In this document: one piece after another, positions 40,588-49,503 of the stretch
Layout of the letters: each line of letters starts with the position of its first letter
Position numbering within the stretch: the stretch's first letter is position 1
Origin: JBDIAG01 sp047974565
GTDB taxonomy: Bacteria > Actinomycetota > Actinomycetes > Actinomycetales > CAWJMD01
DNA length: 64,000 nt
Direction: 5' to 3'
Assembly: GCA_047974565.1 (NCBI GenBank)
Contig: JBKECN010000054.1
Span: forward strand, 52,640 to 116,639
Notes under the pieces: generated by a model
What the model was told of the DNA's origin: nothing
Databases searched by the model: none
What the model saw: only the letters and a program-made list of their open reading frames with translations
Translations under genes and position numbers: made by a program

Positions 40588-42540
40588 ATGAGCACGGAGT
40601 ATGCACCGCTTGCGGAGCGCATCGTCGACCTGGTCGGCGGTCCACAGAACATTCGCAATGTCTTCCATTGCCAAACCCGGCTACGTTTCAACCTACGCGA
40701 CGATACGGCGGTACGTCAGGATGAACTGGTCGACACCGACGGGGTCGTCACCGCGCTGAACAGCAGCGGGATGTACCAGGTGGTCGTCGGAATGCACGTC
40801 AAGGACGTCTTCGACGAGGTCCAGAACGTGCTCGGCCAGGACCCCACGGCCACGCCGGCCTCCGACGAGGGCACCGAGACGAAGAAGCGACCGGTGGCCG
40901 CCTTCATCGACTTCGTCGCGGGCGCCTTCGCTCCGGTGATCCCTGCCATCGCCGGTGCCGGCATGGTGCGCGCGGTGCTGGCACTCCTGGTGACCTTCGG
41001 GGTGATCAGCCGCGAGTCCACTACCTATGTCGTCCTTGACCTGTTCGCAGCGGCCGTCTTCTACTTCCTGCCGGTCCTGCTGGCCTTCTCCGCGGCGACG
41101 AAGCTCAAGTGCAATCCGTACCTGGCCGCCTCGGTGGCCGGAATCATGCTGCACCCGGTGTGGATCGGACTGGTGACCGCCGGGGAGCCAGTGAATCTCT
41201 TCGAGGTCATACCCCTGCGACTCACCGAGTACGGCAGCACGGTGATTCCGATCCTCATCGTCATCTACGTGCAATCGCACGTCGAACGCTGGCTCAACCG
41301 GATCAGCCCGAAATCGATCAACCTCATCTTCGTGCCACTGTTCACCTTCCTCATCATGGGCACCCTGGCGCTGGCCCTGCTCGGCCCGATCGGCGACTTC
41401 CTGGGCGGCTACCTGGCTGCCGGATTCAACTACCTCAGCATCAACATCCCTTGGGCCGCACCTACTCTCATCGGCGCGCTGTGGCCGATCATGGTGATGT
41501 TCGGCGTGCACAACGCCGTCGGCCCGCTAGGGCTGGCTGCCATCGCCACCTCCGGGTACGACTCCATCACCGGCCCCGGCATCCTCGTCTCGAACATCTC
41601 CCAGGGCGTGGCGGCGCTCGTGGTCGCCTTCCGGGTCAGCGACCCGAAGATGCGTCAGGTGGCCAGCGCAGGCGGGATCACCGGACTCATGGGGATCACC
41701 GAGCCGGCTCTGTACGGGGTGAACCTGCCCAAGCGGTACCCACTCGTGGCGGCCATCATCGGCGGTGGCGCGGGCGGATTGTTTGCCGGGCTGACCCACA
41801 CCCGACGCTTCGCCGGTGGCTACTCCGGCCTTCCCGGCCTGCCGATGTACATCGGCGACGACACCCTGCAGTACCTGGTCAACATCGTCATCGCCCTGAT
41901 CATCTCCGTGGTGGTCACCGCGTCACTGACCTTCGCCTTCAGCCTGCGCTACGAGAGGAAGACCTCCGCTTCCCAGGACGCCGAGACCACCCCGCCACAC
42001 GGCCCGGCGGGTCCCACGCAGATCGACCTCACCGAGGCACCGGCTGCCACCGCGTCCGGCCAGAGCACCGTTGCCACCCTCACCCGCACCACCACCATCA
42101 CCTCTCCGGTCAACGGCGTTGTCATCCCCCTGCACAAGGTGCCCGACGCGGCGTTCTCGTCCGGCGCGATGGGCCCCGGCGTCGGCGTGGAGCCATCGGA
42201 CGGCGCCATCGTGGCGCCCTGCTCGGGCACGGTCGTGGTGTCGATGGACACCGGTCACGCCTTCGGCATCCGCACCGACTCCGGCGTGGAGGTACTCGTG
42301 CACGTCGGCGTGGACACGGTGCAGATGGGCGGGGCGGGTTTCACCGGGGCGGTGGCCAAGGGCACCCGGATCGAGGCCGGCCAACGTCTGGTGACCGCAG
42401 ATCTGGACGCCATCGCCGCGGCCGGCCACCCGGACACGGTGATCGTCATCGTCACCAACCACACCAAGGTCTCTGCCGTGTCCGAGCCGAGCCTGGGACG
42501 CGTCATGGGGGGTCAAACCATGTTCACCGTCGACAGCTGA
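40588..42540 (+). CDS. PTS beta-glucoside transporter subunit EIIBCA
   Basis: 650 residues, domain order B-C-A. EIIB phospho-Cys in 'NVFHCQTRLRFNL' (about residue 30), EIIC with about ten helices (about 105-455), then a Thr/Pro linker and EIIA with phospho-His in 'VLVHVGVDTVQMGG' (about 572). It imports and phosphorylates beta-glucosides (BglF/BglP type). The ATG has AAGGGA about 12 nt upstream. First gene after the RAT/terminator; the GH1 gene follows after 74 bp. Confidence 0.93.
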   Translation: MSTEYAPLAERIVDLVGGPQNIRNVFHCQTRLRFNLRDDTAVRQDELVDTDGVVTALNSSGMYQVVVGMHVKDVFDEVQNVLGQDPTATPASDEGTETKKRPVAAFIDFVAGAFAPVIPAIAGAGMVRAVLALLVTFGVISRESTTYVVLDLFAAAVFYFLPVLLAFSAATKLKCNPYLAASVAGIMLHPVWIGLVTAGEPVNLFEVIPLRLTEYGSTVIPILIVIYVQSHVERWLNRISPKSINLIFVPLFTFLIMGTLALALLGPIGDFLGGYLAAGFNYLSINIPWAAPTLIGALWPIMVMFGVHNAVGPLGLAAIATSGYDSITGPGILVSNISQGVAALVVAFRVSDPKMRQVASAGGITGLMGITEPALYGVNLPKRYPLVAAIIGGGAGGLFAGLTHTRRFAGGYSGLPGLPMYIGDDTLQYLVNIVIALIISVVVTASLTFAFSLRYERKTSASQDAETTPPHGPAGPTQIDLTEAPAATASGQSTVATLTRTTTITSPVNGVVIPLHKVPDAAFSSGAMGPGVGVEPSDGAIVAPCSGTVVVSMDTGHAFGIRTDSGVEVLVHVGVDTVQMGGAGFTGAVAKGTRIEAGQRLVTADLDAIAAAGHPDTVIVIVTNHTKVSAVSEPSLGRVMGGQTMFTVDS

Positions 42541-42614
42541 ACTCACCTGCGAACGGCCCCGACCCCGGCCCGCCAGGTCCGGGACCACATTCTTGGAAAG
42601 GACGACTGATCACC

Positions 42615-44072
42615 ATGCAGTACAACGAGCTCCAACCTTTTGGCCCCGACTTCCTGTGGGGCGCTTCCACCTCGGCCTATCAGGTCGAGGGCGGCTGGGA
42701 CGCCGACGGCAAGGGACCGTCGGTGATCGACGCCCGAACCCACTTCCCCGAAGGCACCACCGACTACACGGTGGCCTCGGACCACTATCACCGCTACCTC
42801 GAAGACGTGGAACTCTTCGCCGAGTTGGGATTGAAGGCCTACCGGTTTTCGGTGGCCTGGACAAGAATCCAACCGACCGGCACCGGCCCGGCGAACCCCG
42901 AGGGCGTCGCCTTCTATCACCGGCTGATCGACGCCCTGCTCAGCAGGGGAATCGAACCCATCGTCACGATGTACCACTTCGACCTGCCACTGGGCCTTGA
43001 CCAGCAGGGCGGGTGGGGCAACCGGGCGACCGTGGACGCCTTCGTCGAGTACGCCAGAATCCTGTTCTGCGAGTACGGATCCAAGGTCCGGTACTGGCTC
43101 ACCATCAACGAGCAGAACATGATGATCCTGCACGGCGACGCGGTGGGCACCACGGGTAAGTCCGGGGAGTCCGGCAAGAAGGCGGTCTACCAGCAGAACC
43201 ATCACATGTTCCTCGCCCAGGCCCGCGCCTCGGCGCTGCTGCACGAGATGCTCCCGGACGCCAAGATCGGCCCGGCGCCCAACATCGTGTCGGTGTACCC
43301 GGCCACTCCGGCACCGGAAGACGTTGTGGCCGCGGACGACTGGGACGCGGTGCGCAACCTGCTCTACCTCGACCTGGCGGTGCGTGGCACCTACCACCCC
43401 CTCGCCTGGCGGTACTTGACCGAACGGGGCTGGGAGCCGGAGATCCTCGACGGCGACCTGGAGACGCTGGCCCTGGGCACGCCGGACTTCATTGCCTTCA
43501 ACTACTACTCGACCCAGACGGTGGGGGCTTCGCGCGGAGATGCCTCGGACCTCAAGGCCAGGGCCGGCGACCAGCAGATCGTGCGCGGCGAGATCGGCCT
43601 CTACCGGGCGGAGAAGAACGAACACCTGCAGACCAATGCCTTCGGCTGGGAGATCGACCCGGTCGGTGTGCGGACCACGCTGCGCCGGCTGTGGGACCGG
43701 TACCGGCTGCCGCTGATCATCACCGAGAACGGCATCGGGGCGTTCGACACCCTCCAGGACGGCCGGGTGCACGACGACTACCGGATCGACTACTACCGCA
43801 GGCATCTGGAGCAGATCCAGCTCGCCATCACCGACGGGGTGGACATCTTCGGCTACTGCCCCTGGGCGGCAATCGATCTCATCTCGACGCACCAGGGTTG
43901 CTCGAAGCGGTACGGCTTCATCTACGTCAATCGCGAGGAGTTCGACCTGCTCGATCTGGCCAGGATCCGCAAGGACAGCTTCTTCTGGTACCAGCAGGTG
44001 ATAGCGACCGGCGGCCAGGAGCTGAGGCCGGCGAGCGATCTGATCCCGGAACTGGGCATCCCAGGCGGCTGA
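42615..44072 (+). CDS. 6-phospho-beta-glucosidase (GH1)
   Basis: 485 residues. GH1 (beta/alpha)8 barrel with 'FGPDFLWGASTSAYQVEGGW' at the start, 'RFSVAWTRIQP' (about residue 82), the acid/base Glu in 'WLTINEQN' (about 165; NEQ in place of the common NEP) and the nucleophile in 'ITENGIG' (about 374). A late 'LISTHQGCSKRYGFIYV' fits the phosphate-binding region of 6-phospho enzymes. It would hydrolyse the phosphorylated sugar delivered by the EII. ATG 42615 follows AAAGGA at a rather long distance. Confidence 0.92.
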   Translation: MQYNELQPFGPDFLWGASTSAYQVEGGWDADGKGPSVIDARTHFPEGTTDYTVASDHYHRYLEDVELFAELGLKAYRFSVAWTRIQPTGTGPANPEGVAFYHRLIDALLSRGIEPIVTMYHFDLPLGLDQQGGWGNRATVDAFVEYARILFCEYGSKVRYWLTINEQNMMILHGDAVGTTGKSGESGKKAVYQQNHHMFLAQARASALLHEMLPDAKIGPAPNIVSVYPATPAPEDVVAADDWDAVRNLLYLDLAVRGTYHPLAWRYLTERGWEPEILDGDLETLALGTPDFIAFNYYSTQTVGASRGDASDLKARAGDQQIVRGEIGLYRAEKNEHLQTNAFGWEIDPVGVRTTLRRLWDRYRLPLIITENGIGAFDTLQDGRVHDDYRIDYYRRHLEQIQLAITDGVDIFGYCPWAAIDLISTHQGCSKRYGFIYVNREEFDLLDLARIRKDSFFWYQQVIATGGQELRPASDLIPELGIPGG

Positions 44073-44184
44073 GGCCACCCGCGGCTGGGGCCCACCAGCG
44101 GCCCCAGCCGACCGGCCAGTCCGGCCAGTCCGGCCCAGCAGCATGCAAGAGTTCAGCCTCGGGGTACTCGGTAAGGAGTGTGCG

Positions 44185-45051
44185 GTGCGAGTCACCAGGG
44201 TGTTGAACAACAATGCCGTCGTTGCCACCGATCCCGATGGACAACACGTGGTGGCGCTGGGGCGAGGGCTGGGTCACGGACGTCGCCCCGGCGACCTGCT
44301 CGACCCCGCCCGGGTGGAGCAGGTCTTCGTCGACAGCGGTGACGCGGTGGGCCGTCAACTGACCCAGTTCCTCAGCGACGTGCCGATCGAGTACGTGCGG
44401 GTGGCCTCTCGGATCGCCGAGTTGGCCAGCCAAAGGCTGGGGCTGACGGTCACCCAGAGCCTCATCCTGCCGTTGGCGGACCACGTCCACTTCGCCGTCC
44501 AACGCCAGCGCCAGGGCATGCACCTGCAGGCTCCGCTGCGCTGGGAGGTGCGCCAGTTGTATCCGGCGGAGTTGGCGGTCGGCGAGGCCGCGGTGCAGCA
44601 GGCGAACGCCATGCTGGGAGTGCAGTTGAACCCGGACGAGGCGGTGTCGATCGCCCTTCACCTGGTCAATGCACAGTTCGCCACGCCGGGCCTGAGCCAC
44701 GTCGTCGAGATGACCGAGGTGATCACCCAGGTCACCGCGCTGGTGGAGCGGACGCTGCAGATCACCGTGGACCAGGACTCGATGAGTCTGGCCAGGTTCG
44801 TCACCCACCTGCGCTACCTGTTCACCCGGGTGGCCGGCGGCACCCAACTGACCGAACCTGAGCCCTCGTTCGGCCAGGCGATCGCCAACGCCCACCCGGA
44901 GGCGATGGCCTGCGCGGTGAAGGTGCGCTTTCTCATCGAGATGGGCGTCTCGACGACGCTGACCTCGGACGAGACCGCGTATCTGGCGATGCACATCGCC
45001 AGACTGGCCTGGGATGTGCGCGGACGGTCCGAGCGGGGCCCGCGAATGTAG
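44185..45051 (+). CDS. BglG/LicT-family transcriptional antiterminator
   Basis: 288 residues. N-terminal CAT RNA-binding domain 'VTRVLNNNAVVATDPDG' (about residues 2-55), then PRD1 (about 65-165) and PRD2 (about 175-285) with the conserved histidines that the PTS phosphorylates. AAGGAG 6 nt before the GTG at 44185 fixes the start. It should bind the RAT at 40465-40499 and allow read-through when beta-glucosides are present. Its own expression lies inside the operon, giving positive feedback. Confidence 0.93.
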   Translation: MRVTRVLNNNAVVATDPDGQHVVALGRGLGHGRRPGDLLDPARVEQVFVDSGDAVGRQLTQFLSDVPIEYVRVASRIAELASQRLGLTVTQSLILPLADHVHFAVQRQRQGMHLQAPLRWEVRQLYPAELAVGEAAVQQANAMLGVQLNPDEAVSIALHLVNAQFATPGLSHVVEMTEVITQVTALVERTLQITVDQDSMSLARFVTHLRYLFTRVAGGTQLTEPEPSFGQAIANAHPEAMACAVKVRFLIEMGVSTTLTSDETAYLAMHIARLAWDVRGRSERGPRM

Positions 45052-45082
45052 CTGGGACGGCAGGGCAGCGGCAGACCGGACG

Positions 45083-45532
45083 TCAGCTGGTCGTCTCCTC
45101 GATGCCGTGCCGTTGCACCAGGTCGGCCAGGCGAACCGCTTCGCGCCGACCGAACTCGCCGTCCGCGCGCTGAATCGCCATCACCGCCACGGTGTCGGTA
45201 TCGGACAGGTCGAGCACCGGCCAGGGCCGGTCCCCGAAGGTCACGCCGAGCACCTGAGGCCACTCCAGCCGGGTGGTGATGAAGACGTTGCGCACCACCA
45301 GCCCCTCCGGTGAAGGGGTCGCCCGCACCCAGGTGAGCCGGTACAACAGCCACGCCACGAAGAACCCGAGCAGCACGAAACCCAACCGGTCCAGCAACCC
45401 ACCCGTGGGTATCCCCACCGCCAGCACCACCATCAGCAGCAGGAAGACACCGGCCGCGACCACCGCCACCCGGCGAGCCCGGCGGGGCGCAAACGCCGTG
45501 TACAGCGGGTCGTCGGACCAGTCGTGCGCCAT
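45083..45532 (-). CDS. PH-domain-containing membrane protein
   Basis: 149 residues. Two hydrophobic helices (about 23-42 and 48-66) precede a bacterial PH-like domain: 'RATPSPEGLVVRNVFITTRLEWPQV' region (about 70-95) and 'GDRPWPVLDLSDTDTVAVMAI'. Such PH proteins commonly follow hisG in actinobacteria. GGGAG 5 nt before the ATG at 45532 supports the start. It lies 14 bp downstream of hisG in the same direction. Function unknown. Confidence 0.82.
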   Translation of the reverse strand: MAHDWSDDPLYTAFAPRRARRVAVVAAGVFLLLMVVLAVGIPTGGLLDRLGFVLLGFFVAWLLYRLTWVRATPSPEGLVVRNVFITTRLEWPQVLGVTFGDRPWPVLDLSDTDTVAVMAIQRADGEFGRREAVRLADLVQRHGIEETTS

Positions 45533-45546
45533 CGCTGCTCCCTCGT

Positions 45547-46389
45547 TCAGATCCGGCAGGCGTGGATGGTCGTCACCAGGATGGCCCGCGCGCCGATCTC
45601 GTAGAGGTCGTCCATCACCTGGTTGGTGCTCACCCGCGGCACCATCGACCGCACGGCCACCCAGCCCTTGTCGTGCAGCGGCGACACCGTCGGCGACTCC
45701 AGGCCGGGGGTGATGGCACACGCCGCTTCCACGTGCTCCACCCGCACGTCATAGTCGACCATGACGTACTGGCGGGCCACCAGCACCCCCTGCAGGCGGC
45801 GGATGAGCACGTCCAAACCGGCCGGACGTTCCCCGGCCCGGGAGATGAGCACCGCCTCGGACTCCAGGATCGGCTCGCCGAACACCTCCAGGCCGGCCGC
45901 GCGCAGGGTGGTGCCGGTCTCCACCACGTCCGCGATGATGTCCGCCACGCCCAGCTGGATGGACGACTCCACGGCTCCGTCCAGCCGCACCACCTCGGCC
46001 GTGATGCCGCGCTCTGCCAGGTATGCCCGGACCAGGCCGTCGTAACTGGTGGCAACCCGGCGGCCCTCGATGTCGGCCAGAGTCGAGGCCGAGCCGGCCG
46101 GTGCGGCGAACCGGAAGGTGGAGCGGGCGAAGGCCAGCGGCATCACTTCGGCCGCGGCGGCACCCGAGTCCAGCAGCAGATCCCGCCCGGTCAAGCCCAC
46201 GTCCAGCGTGCCCGACCCGACGTACACCGCGATGTCCCGGGGGCGCAGGAAGAAGAACTCTGCATCATTGCCGGGGTCGCTGAGCACCAGCGTCTTCGAA
46301 TCCCGCCGGACGGCGTAGCCGGACTCGGCGAGCATCTCGCTCGCGGGCTCGGACAGCGAGCCCTTGTTGGGCACGGCGATGCGGATCAT
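45547..46389 (-). CDS. hisG: ATP phosphoribosyltransferase (long form)
   Basis: 280 residues, including the C-terminal allosteric domain (about 210-280) of the long HisG. It joins ATP and PRPP in the first step of histidine synthesis and is inhibited by histidine. Seen: 'IAVPNKGSLSEPA' at the N-terminus, 'DVGLTGRDLLLDSG' (about 62) and 'LGVADIIADVVETGTTLRAAGL' (about 145). It follows hisE by about 105 bp. Confidence 0.95.
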   Translation of the reverse strand: MIRIAVPNKGSLSEPASEMLAESGYAVRRDSKTLVLSDPGNDAEFFFLRPRDIAVYVGSGTLDVGLTGRDLLLDSGAAAAEVMPLAFARSTFRFAAPAGSASTLADIEGRRVATSYDGLVRAYLAERGITAEVVRLDGAVESSIQLGVADIIADVVETGTTLRAAGLEVFGEPILESEAVLISRAGERPAGLDVLIRRLQGVLVARQYVMVDYDVRVEHVEAACAITPGLESPTVSPLHDKGWVAVRSMVPRVSTNQVMDDLYEIGARAILVTTIHACRI

Positions 46390-46494
46390 CTCGTCATTTC
46401 CTCGGATTCATCGGGTGATCGGTGTGCCCGGGCCACGGGCCTCGGACGCGCTCGCCCCTGGGTCAGGGACACGGGGACATCCCCCTGTGCCCAC

Positions 46495-46758
46495 TCACAG
46501 ATGGGTGTAGACGTCCTGCAAACTCAGCCCCTTGGCCAGCATCAGCACCTGCACATGGTAGAGAAGTTGCGAGATCTCCTCGGCGGTCCGCTCGTCGGAC
46601 TCGTATTCGGCGGCCATCCACACCTCGGCCGCCTCCTCGACGATCTTCTTGCCGATGAAATGCACCCCGGCATCGAGTTCGGCCACGGTTCCCGAGCCGG
46701 CCGGTCGGGTGGCGGCCTTGTCGGCCAACTCGGCGTACAGGCCGTCGAACGTCTTCAC
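46495..46758 (-). CDS. hisE: phosphoribosyl-ATP pyrophosphohydrolase
   Basis: 87 residues, all-alpha NTP-pyrophosphohydrolase. The metal-binding EExxE-type motif is 'KKIVEEAAEVWMAAEYE' (about residues 37-53), followed by 'EISQLLYHVQVLMLAKG'. It performs the second step of histidine synthesis. The GTG at 46758, giving the N-terminus MKTFDGLY, is preferred to the GTG at 46767 because a TAGGGT -10 box ends 7 nt before it, suggesting leaderless translation. Confidence 0.93.
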   Translation of the reverse strand: MKTFDGLYAELADKAATRPAGSGTVAELDAGVHFIGKKIVEEAAEVWMAAEYESDERTAEEISQLLYHVQVLMLAKGLSLQDVYTHL

Positions 46759-46765
46759 GGCCCCC

Positions 46766-46771
46766 ACCCTA
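46766..46771 (-). promoter_or_regulatory. putative -10 box, leaderless start of hisE
   Basis: On the minus strand TAGGGT is followed by 7 nt and the GTG at 46758. It overlaps the alternative start at 46767, arguing against that codon. Confidence 0.5.
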
Positions 46772-46802
46772 GCGACCCACCCGGACGCTCACCTGCACCA
46801 CG

Positions 46803-47462
46803 TCAGCAGGTGGACGAGGCCAGTTCACGCAACTCGGCGATGGCGGCCTCGGCGTCTTCGGCGCCGTAGACCGCGGAGCCGGCCACGAAGACGTCCGCGC
46901 CCGCCTCGGCGGCCCGCTCGATCGTCTCCCGGGAGACCCCTCCGTCCACCTGCACCCACACATCGAGGCCGGCGTCGCGGATCGCCGCCCGGGCCCGCCG
47001 CACCTTGGGCAGACACACGTCCAGGAAGGTCTGCCCTCCGAAGCCCGGCTCCACCGTCATCACCAGCAGCATGTCCATTTCCGGCAGCAGGTCGATGAAG
47101 GGCTCCACGGGCGTGGCTGGGCGCAGCGCCATCCCCGCCCGGGCGCCCAGGCGTCGCAGTTCGCGGGACAGCCGGATCGGTGCGGTGGCCGCCTCCACAT
47201 GGAAGGTCACCGACTGGGCACCCGCCTCGGCGTAGGCCGGGGCCCAGCGGTCCGGGTCGTCGAACATCAGGTGACAGTCGACCGGGACCGGGCTGATCGA
47301 GAGGATGTGCTCGACGACGGGTAGCCCGAAAGTGAGGTTGGGCACGAAGTGGTTGTCCATGACGTCGACGTGCGCCCAGTCCGCCGTGGCGGTCTTGGCC
47401 AGTTCGCCGCGCAGATCCGCGAAGTTGCTGTTGAGGATGCTCGGCGAGATTTGCATGCCCAT
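46803..47462 (-). CDS. rpe: ribulose-phosphate 3-epimerase
   Basis: 219 residues, TIM barrel. Metal and catalytic residues are visible in 'ISPSILNSNFADL' (N-terminus), 'HVDVMDNHFVPNLTFG' (His and catalytic Asp, about residue 36), 'DCHLMFDDPD' (about 66), 'VMTVEPGFGGQTF' (about 140) and 'VQVDGGVSRET' (about 175, second catalytic Asp). It interconverts ribulose-5-P and xylulose-5-P. A TAGGGT box 7 nt before the ATG suggests a leaderless transcript. Confidence 0.95.
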   Translation of the reverse strand: MGMQISPSILNSNFADLRGELAKTATADWAHVDVMDNHFVPNLTFGLPVVEHILSISPVPVDCHLMFDDPDRWAPAYAEAGAQSVTFHVEAATAPIRLSRELRRLGARAGMALRPATPVEPFIDLLPEMDMLLVMTVEPGFGGQTFLDVCLPKVRRARAAIRDAGLDVWVQVDGGVSRETIERAAEAGADVFVAGSAVYGAEDAEAAIAELRELASSTC

Positions 47463-47469
47463 GGAGTTC

Positions 47470-47475
47470 ACCCTA
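47470..47475 (-). promoter_or_regulatory. putative -10 box, leaderless start of rpe
   Basis: Minus-strand TAGGGT is followed by 7 nt and the ATG at 47462; no ribosome-binding site lies between. Confidence 0.5.
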
Positions 47476-47585
47476 TGGCCTGCGCGACGGTGCACCCGAT
47501 CGCCCGCACGGCCTACCGGCCGGCCGAACGGCAGGCGGGTCGGCGGCCTGCCGGACGACGGCCCGGCAGGGGTGCGCCGGGCTCT

Positions 47586-47591
47586 TAGGAT
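47586..47591 (+). promoter_or_regulatory. putative -10 box, leaderless start of the FAD-oxidoreductase fusion gene
   Basis: TAGGAT is followed by 7 nt and the ATG at 47599. The in-frame ATG at 47590 starts inside the box and is therefore unlikely to be used. Confidence 0.5.
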
Positions 47592-47598
47592 GGCGGCC

Positions 47599-49341
47599 AT
47601 GAGCACAGACAATCCCTCCGGTCAGGTGGCCCCGACTCCCGTGCACGGGCCACCTCGCCGGGTGACGCCGGCCCTGGTCATCGTGGCCAGTCCGGACGTG
47701 ATCGCCGAGTACCAGCGTGAGATCGGCAGCCGGTACAGCATCGACTACGACCTGGTCTGCACCACCAGCGGTCAGGAGGCCGAGGAACGCACCCGCGAAC
47801 TGGTGGCGGCGGACATCCCGATCGCCATGTTCATCACCGATATCGACCTGCCGGACTGCAGTTACGACGACCTGCTGCGTGACCTTCAGCCGCTCTGCCC
47901 GACCGCCCGCCGACTGCTCATCGTCGACATGTCCCGCTGGAAGCGGTTGCCAGTGCAGGAGATTCGCGACTCGGTCTCCGACGGGATGATCGACGCCTAT
48001 CTGGGGCTGCCCCGCGGGCCGCGCGATGAGGAGTTCCACACCGCGATGGCCGAGATGCTGTCCGAGTGGGGGTGGACGGCCAATGGCCCAGAGGTCGACT
48101 CGGTGCAGATCGTGGTGAGCGAGTCCTCGGCCGGGCTGGCTCAGATCAAGGATCTCTTCCAACGGATGGGTATCCCCTATCGCAAGTACCCGGTGGATTC
48201 GGACGTGGGCCGCCAGGTGCTGACCGAGGCCGGGCCGGACGCCGCACTGCCCCTGGTGCGCTCGACGGACGGGCGAATCCTGTCCAACCCGACGGTCGCC
48301 GACCTGGGCGCGGCCCTGTACGGCTCCACCGACGACCTGCCGACCGGCTACGTGGCGGACCTCGCCGTCATCGGGGCCGGCCCAGCCGGGCTGGCGTCAG
48401 CCGTCTACGGGGCCTCGGAGGGCCTGGAGACGATCGTCATCGAGTCCGAGGCCGTCGGCGGACAGGCGGGCACCTCGTCGATGATCCGTAACTATCTCGG
48501 CTTCCCGCGTGGCATCTCCGGGATGCGGCTCTCCCAGCGCGCCCGGTTCCAGGCCACGCGGTTCGGCGCGCGATTCCTCATCGGCAGGCCGGTGGAGTCG
48601 ATGACACTGGCCGCCGGATCCGATCCGCACGAGATCTTCCTCGCCGGTGGTGCCTCGGTGCAGGCCCGTGCGGTGGTGGTGGCCACCGGGGCCCAGTACC
48701 GCAAGCTCGGGGTGGAGTCGGTGGAGAACCTGGTCGGTCACGGCGTGCACTACGGAGCAGCCATGAGCATCGCCCAGGGCCTGCGCAACGCCAAGGTGTA
48801 CGTCGTCGGCGGGGGAAACTCGGCCGGTCAAGCGGCAGTGCACCTGGCCCGGTTCACTCCCACCGTGACGATGCTCGTGCGTCGCCCCGGTCTGGAGGAG
48901 ACGATGTCGGAGTACCTGGTGCGCGAGGTGCACGCCAACCCGCGGATCACCGTGCGCGGCTGCACCGAGGTGGTGGATGGCGGCGGCGAAGGACGGCTGT
49001 CCTGGTTGCAGTTGAAGGACACCCGGACCGGCCGCGAGCAGCGGGTCCGAGCGAATGCCCTGCTGCTCCTGCTCGGTGCGGACCCGTGCACCGACTGGCT
49101 CCCGGACGGGGTTGCGGTCGACCCCAAGGGCTTCATCCTCACCGGGCGTGACGTGCCAAAGCCGCTGTGGGAGCACGAGATTCCCCCAGAGCCGAACGCC
49201 ACGTCCCTGGACGGGGTGTTCGCGGTCGGCGATGTTCGAGCGGGCTCGATGAAGCGGGTCGCCTCGGCCGCGGGAGAGGGTGCCTCGGTGGTTCCGCTGG
49301 TGCACCGCCACCTGTCCGAGATCCCCGCCGACCACGGGTGA
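47599..49341 (+). CDS. fused response-regulator-like / thioredoxin-reductase-like FAD oxidoreductase
   Basis: 580 residues in three parts. Residues about 20-150 resemble a receiver ('FITDIDLPD', 'LLIVDMSRWKR'). About 165-245 resemble a thioredoxin/glutaredoxin-like module ('LFQRMGIPYRKYPVDSD') without a CxxC. The rest is a thioredoxin-reductase-type domain with FAD motif 'AVIGAGPAGLASAVYGA' (about 257) and NADPH motif 'VVGGGNSAGQAA' (about 400). The redox CxxC that should stand just before the NADPH motif is replaced (HYGAAMS). A reductase using another acceptor is likely. Divergent from rpe. Confidence 0.82.
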   Translation: MSTDNPSGQVAPTPVHGPPRRVTPALVIVASPDVIAEYQREIGSRYSIDYDLVCTTSGQEAEERTRELVAADIPIAMFITDIDLPDCSYDDLLRDLQPLCPTARRLLIVDMSRWKRLPVQEIRDSVSDGMIDAYLGLPRGPRDEEFHTAMAEMLSEWGWTANGPEVDSVQIVVSESSAGLAQIKDLFQRMGIPYRKYPVDSDVGRQVLTEAGPDAALPLVRSTDGRILSNPTVADLGAALYGSTDDLPTGYVADLAVIGAGPAGLASAVYGASEGLETIVIESEAVGGQAGTSSMIRNYLGFPRGISGMRLSQRARFQATRFGARFLIGRPVESMTLAAGSDPHEIFLAGGASVQARAVVVATGAQYRKLGVESVENLVGHGVHYGAAMSIAQGLRNAKVYVVGGGNSAGQAAVHLARFTPTVTMLVRRPGLEETMSEYLVREVHANPRITVRGCTEVVDGGGEGRLSWLQLKDTRTGREQRVRANALLLLLGADPCTDWLPDGVAVDPKGFILTGRDVPKPLWEHEIPPEPNATSLDGVFAVGDVRAGSMKRVASAAGEGASVVPLVHRHLSEIPADHG

Positions 49342-49503
49342 GGGGCCGCCTGCGGTAGCGCATGCACCCGATAGTCGCTCTCCGCGAACGGGTCTCGCCG
49401 GCCTCCGGGTCACGGTGTCCGGCGGGACTCTGGGGTTCGCGCCAACCCGCGGCGGCCGTCGGGCTCTGGCCGGTGGTCACCCATCGGCGCGGGTGTGGCC
49501 GGA
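49342..49503. other. convergent gap, nothing recognised
   Basis: 162 bp between the stop codons of the FAD-oxidoreductase fusion and rsmB. No repeat, strong hairpin or short gene could be supported. Confidence 0.4.

Noticed and set aside
41109..42614. Long upstream extension of the GH1 gene in the same frame (open from 41109)
   Set aside because: It overlaps the EII gene in another frame, and the GH1 family begins at the ATG 42615 with its normal N-terminus.
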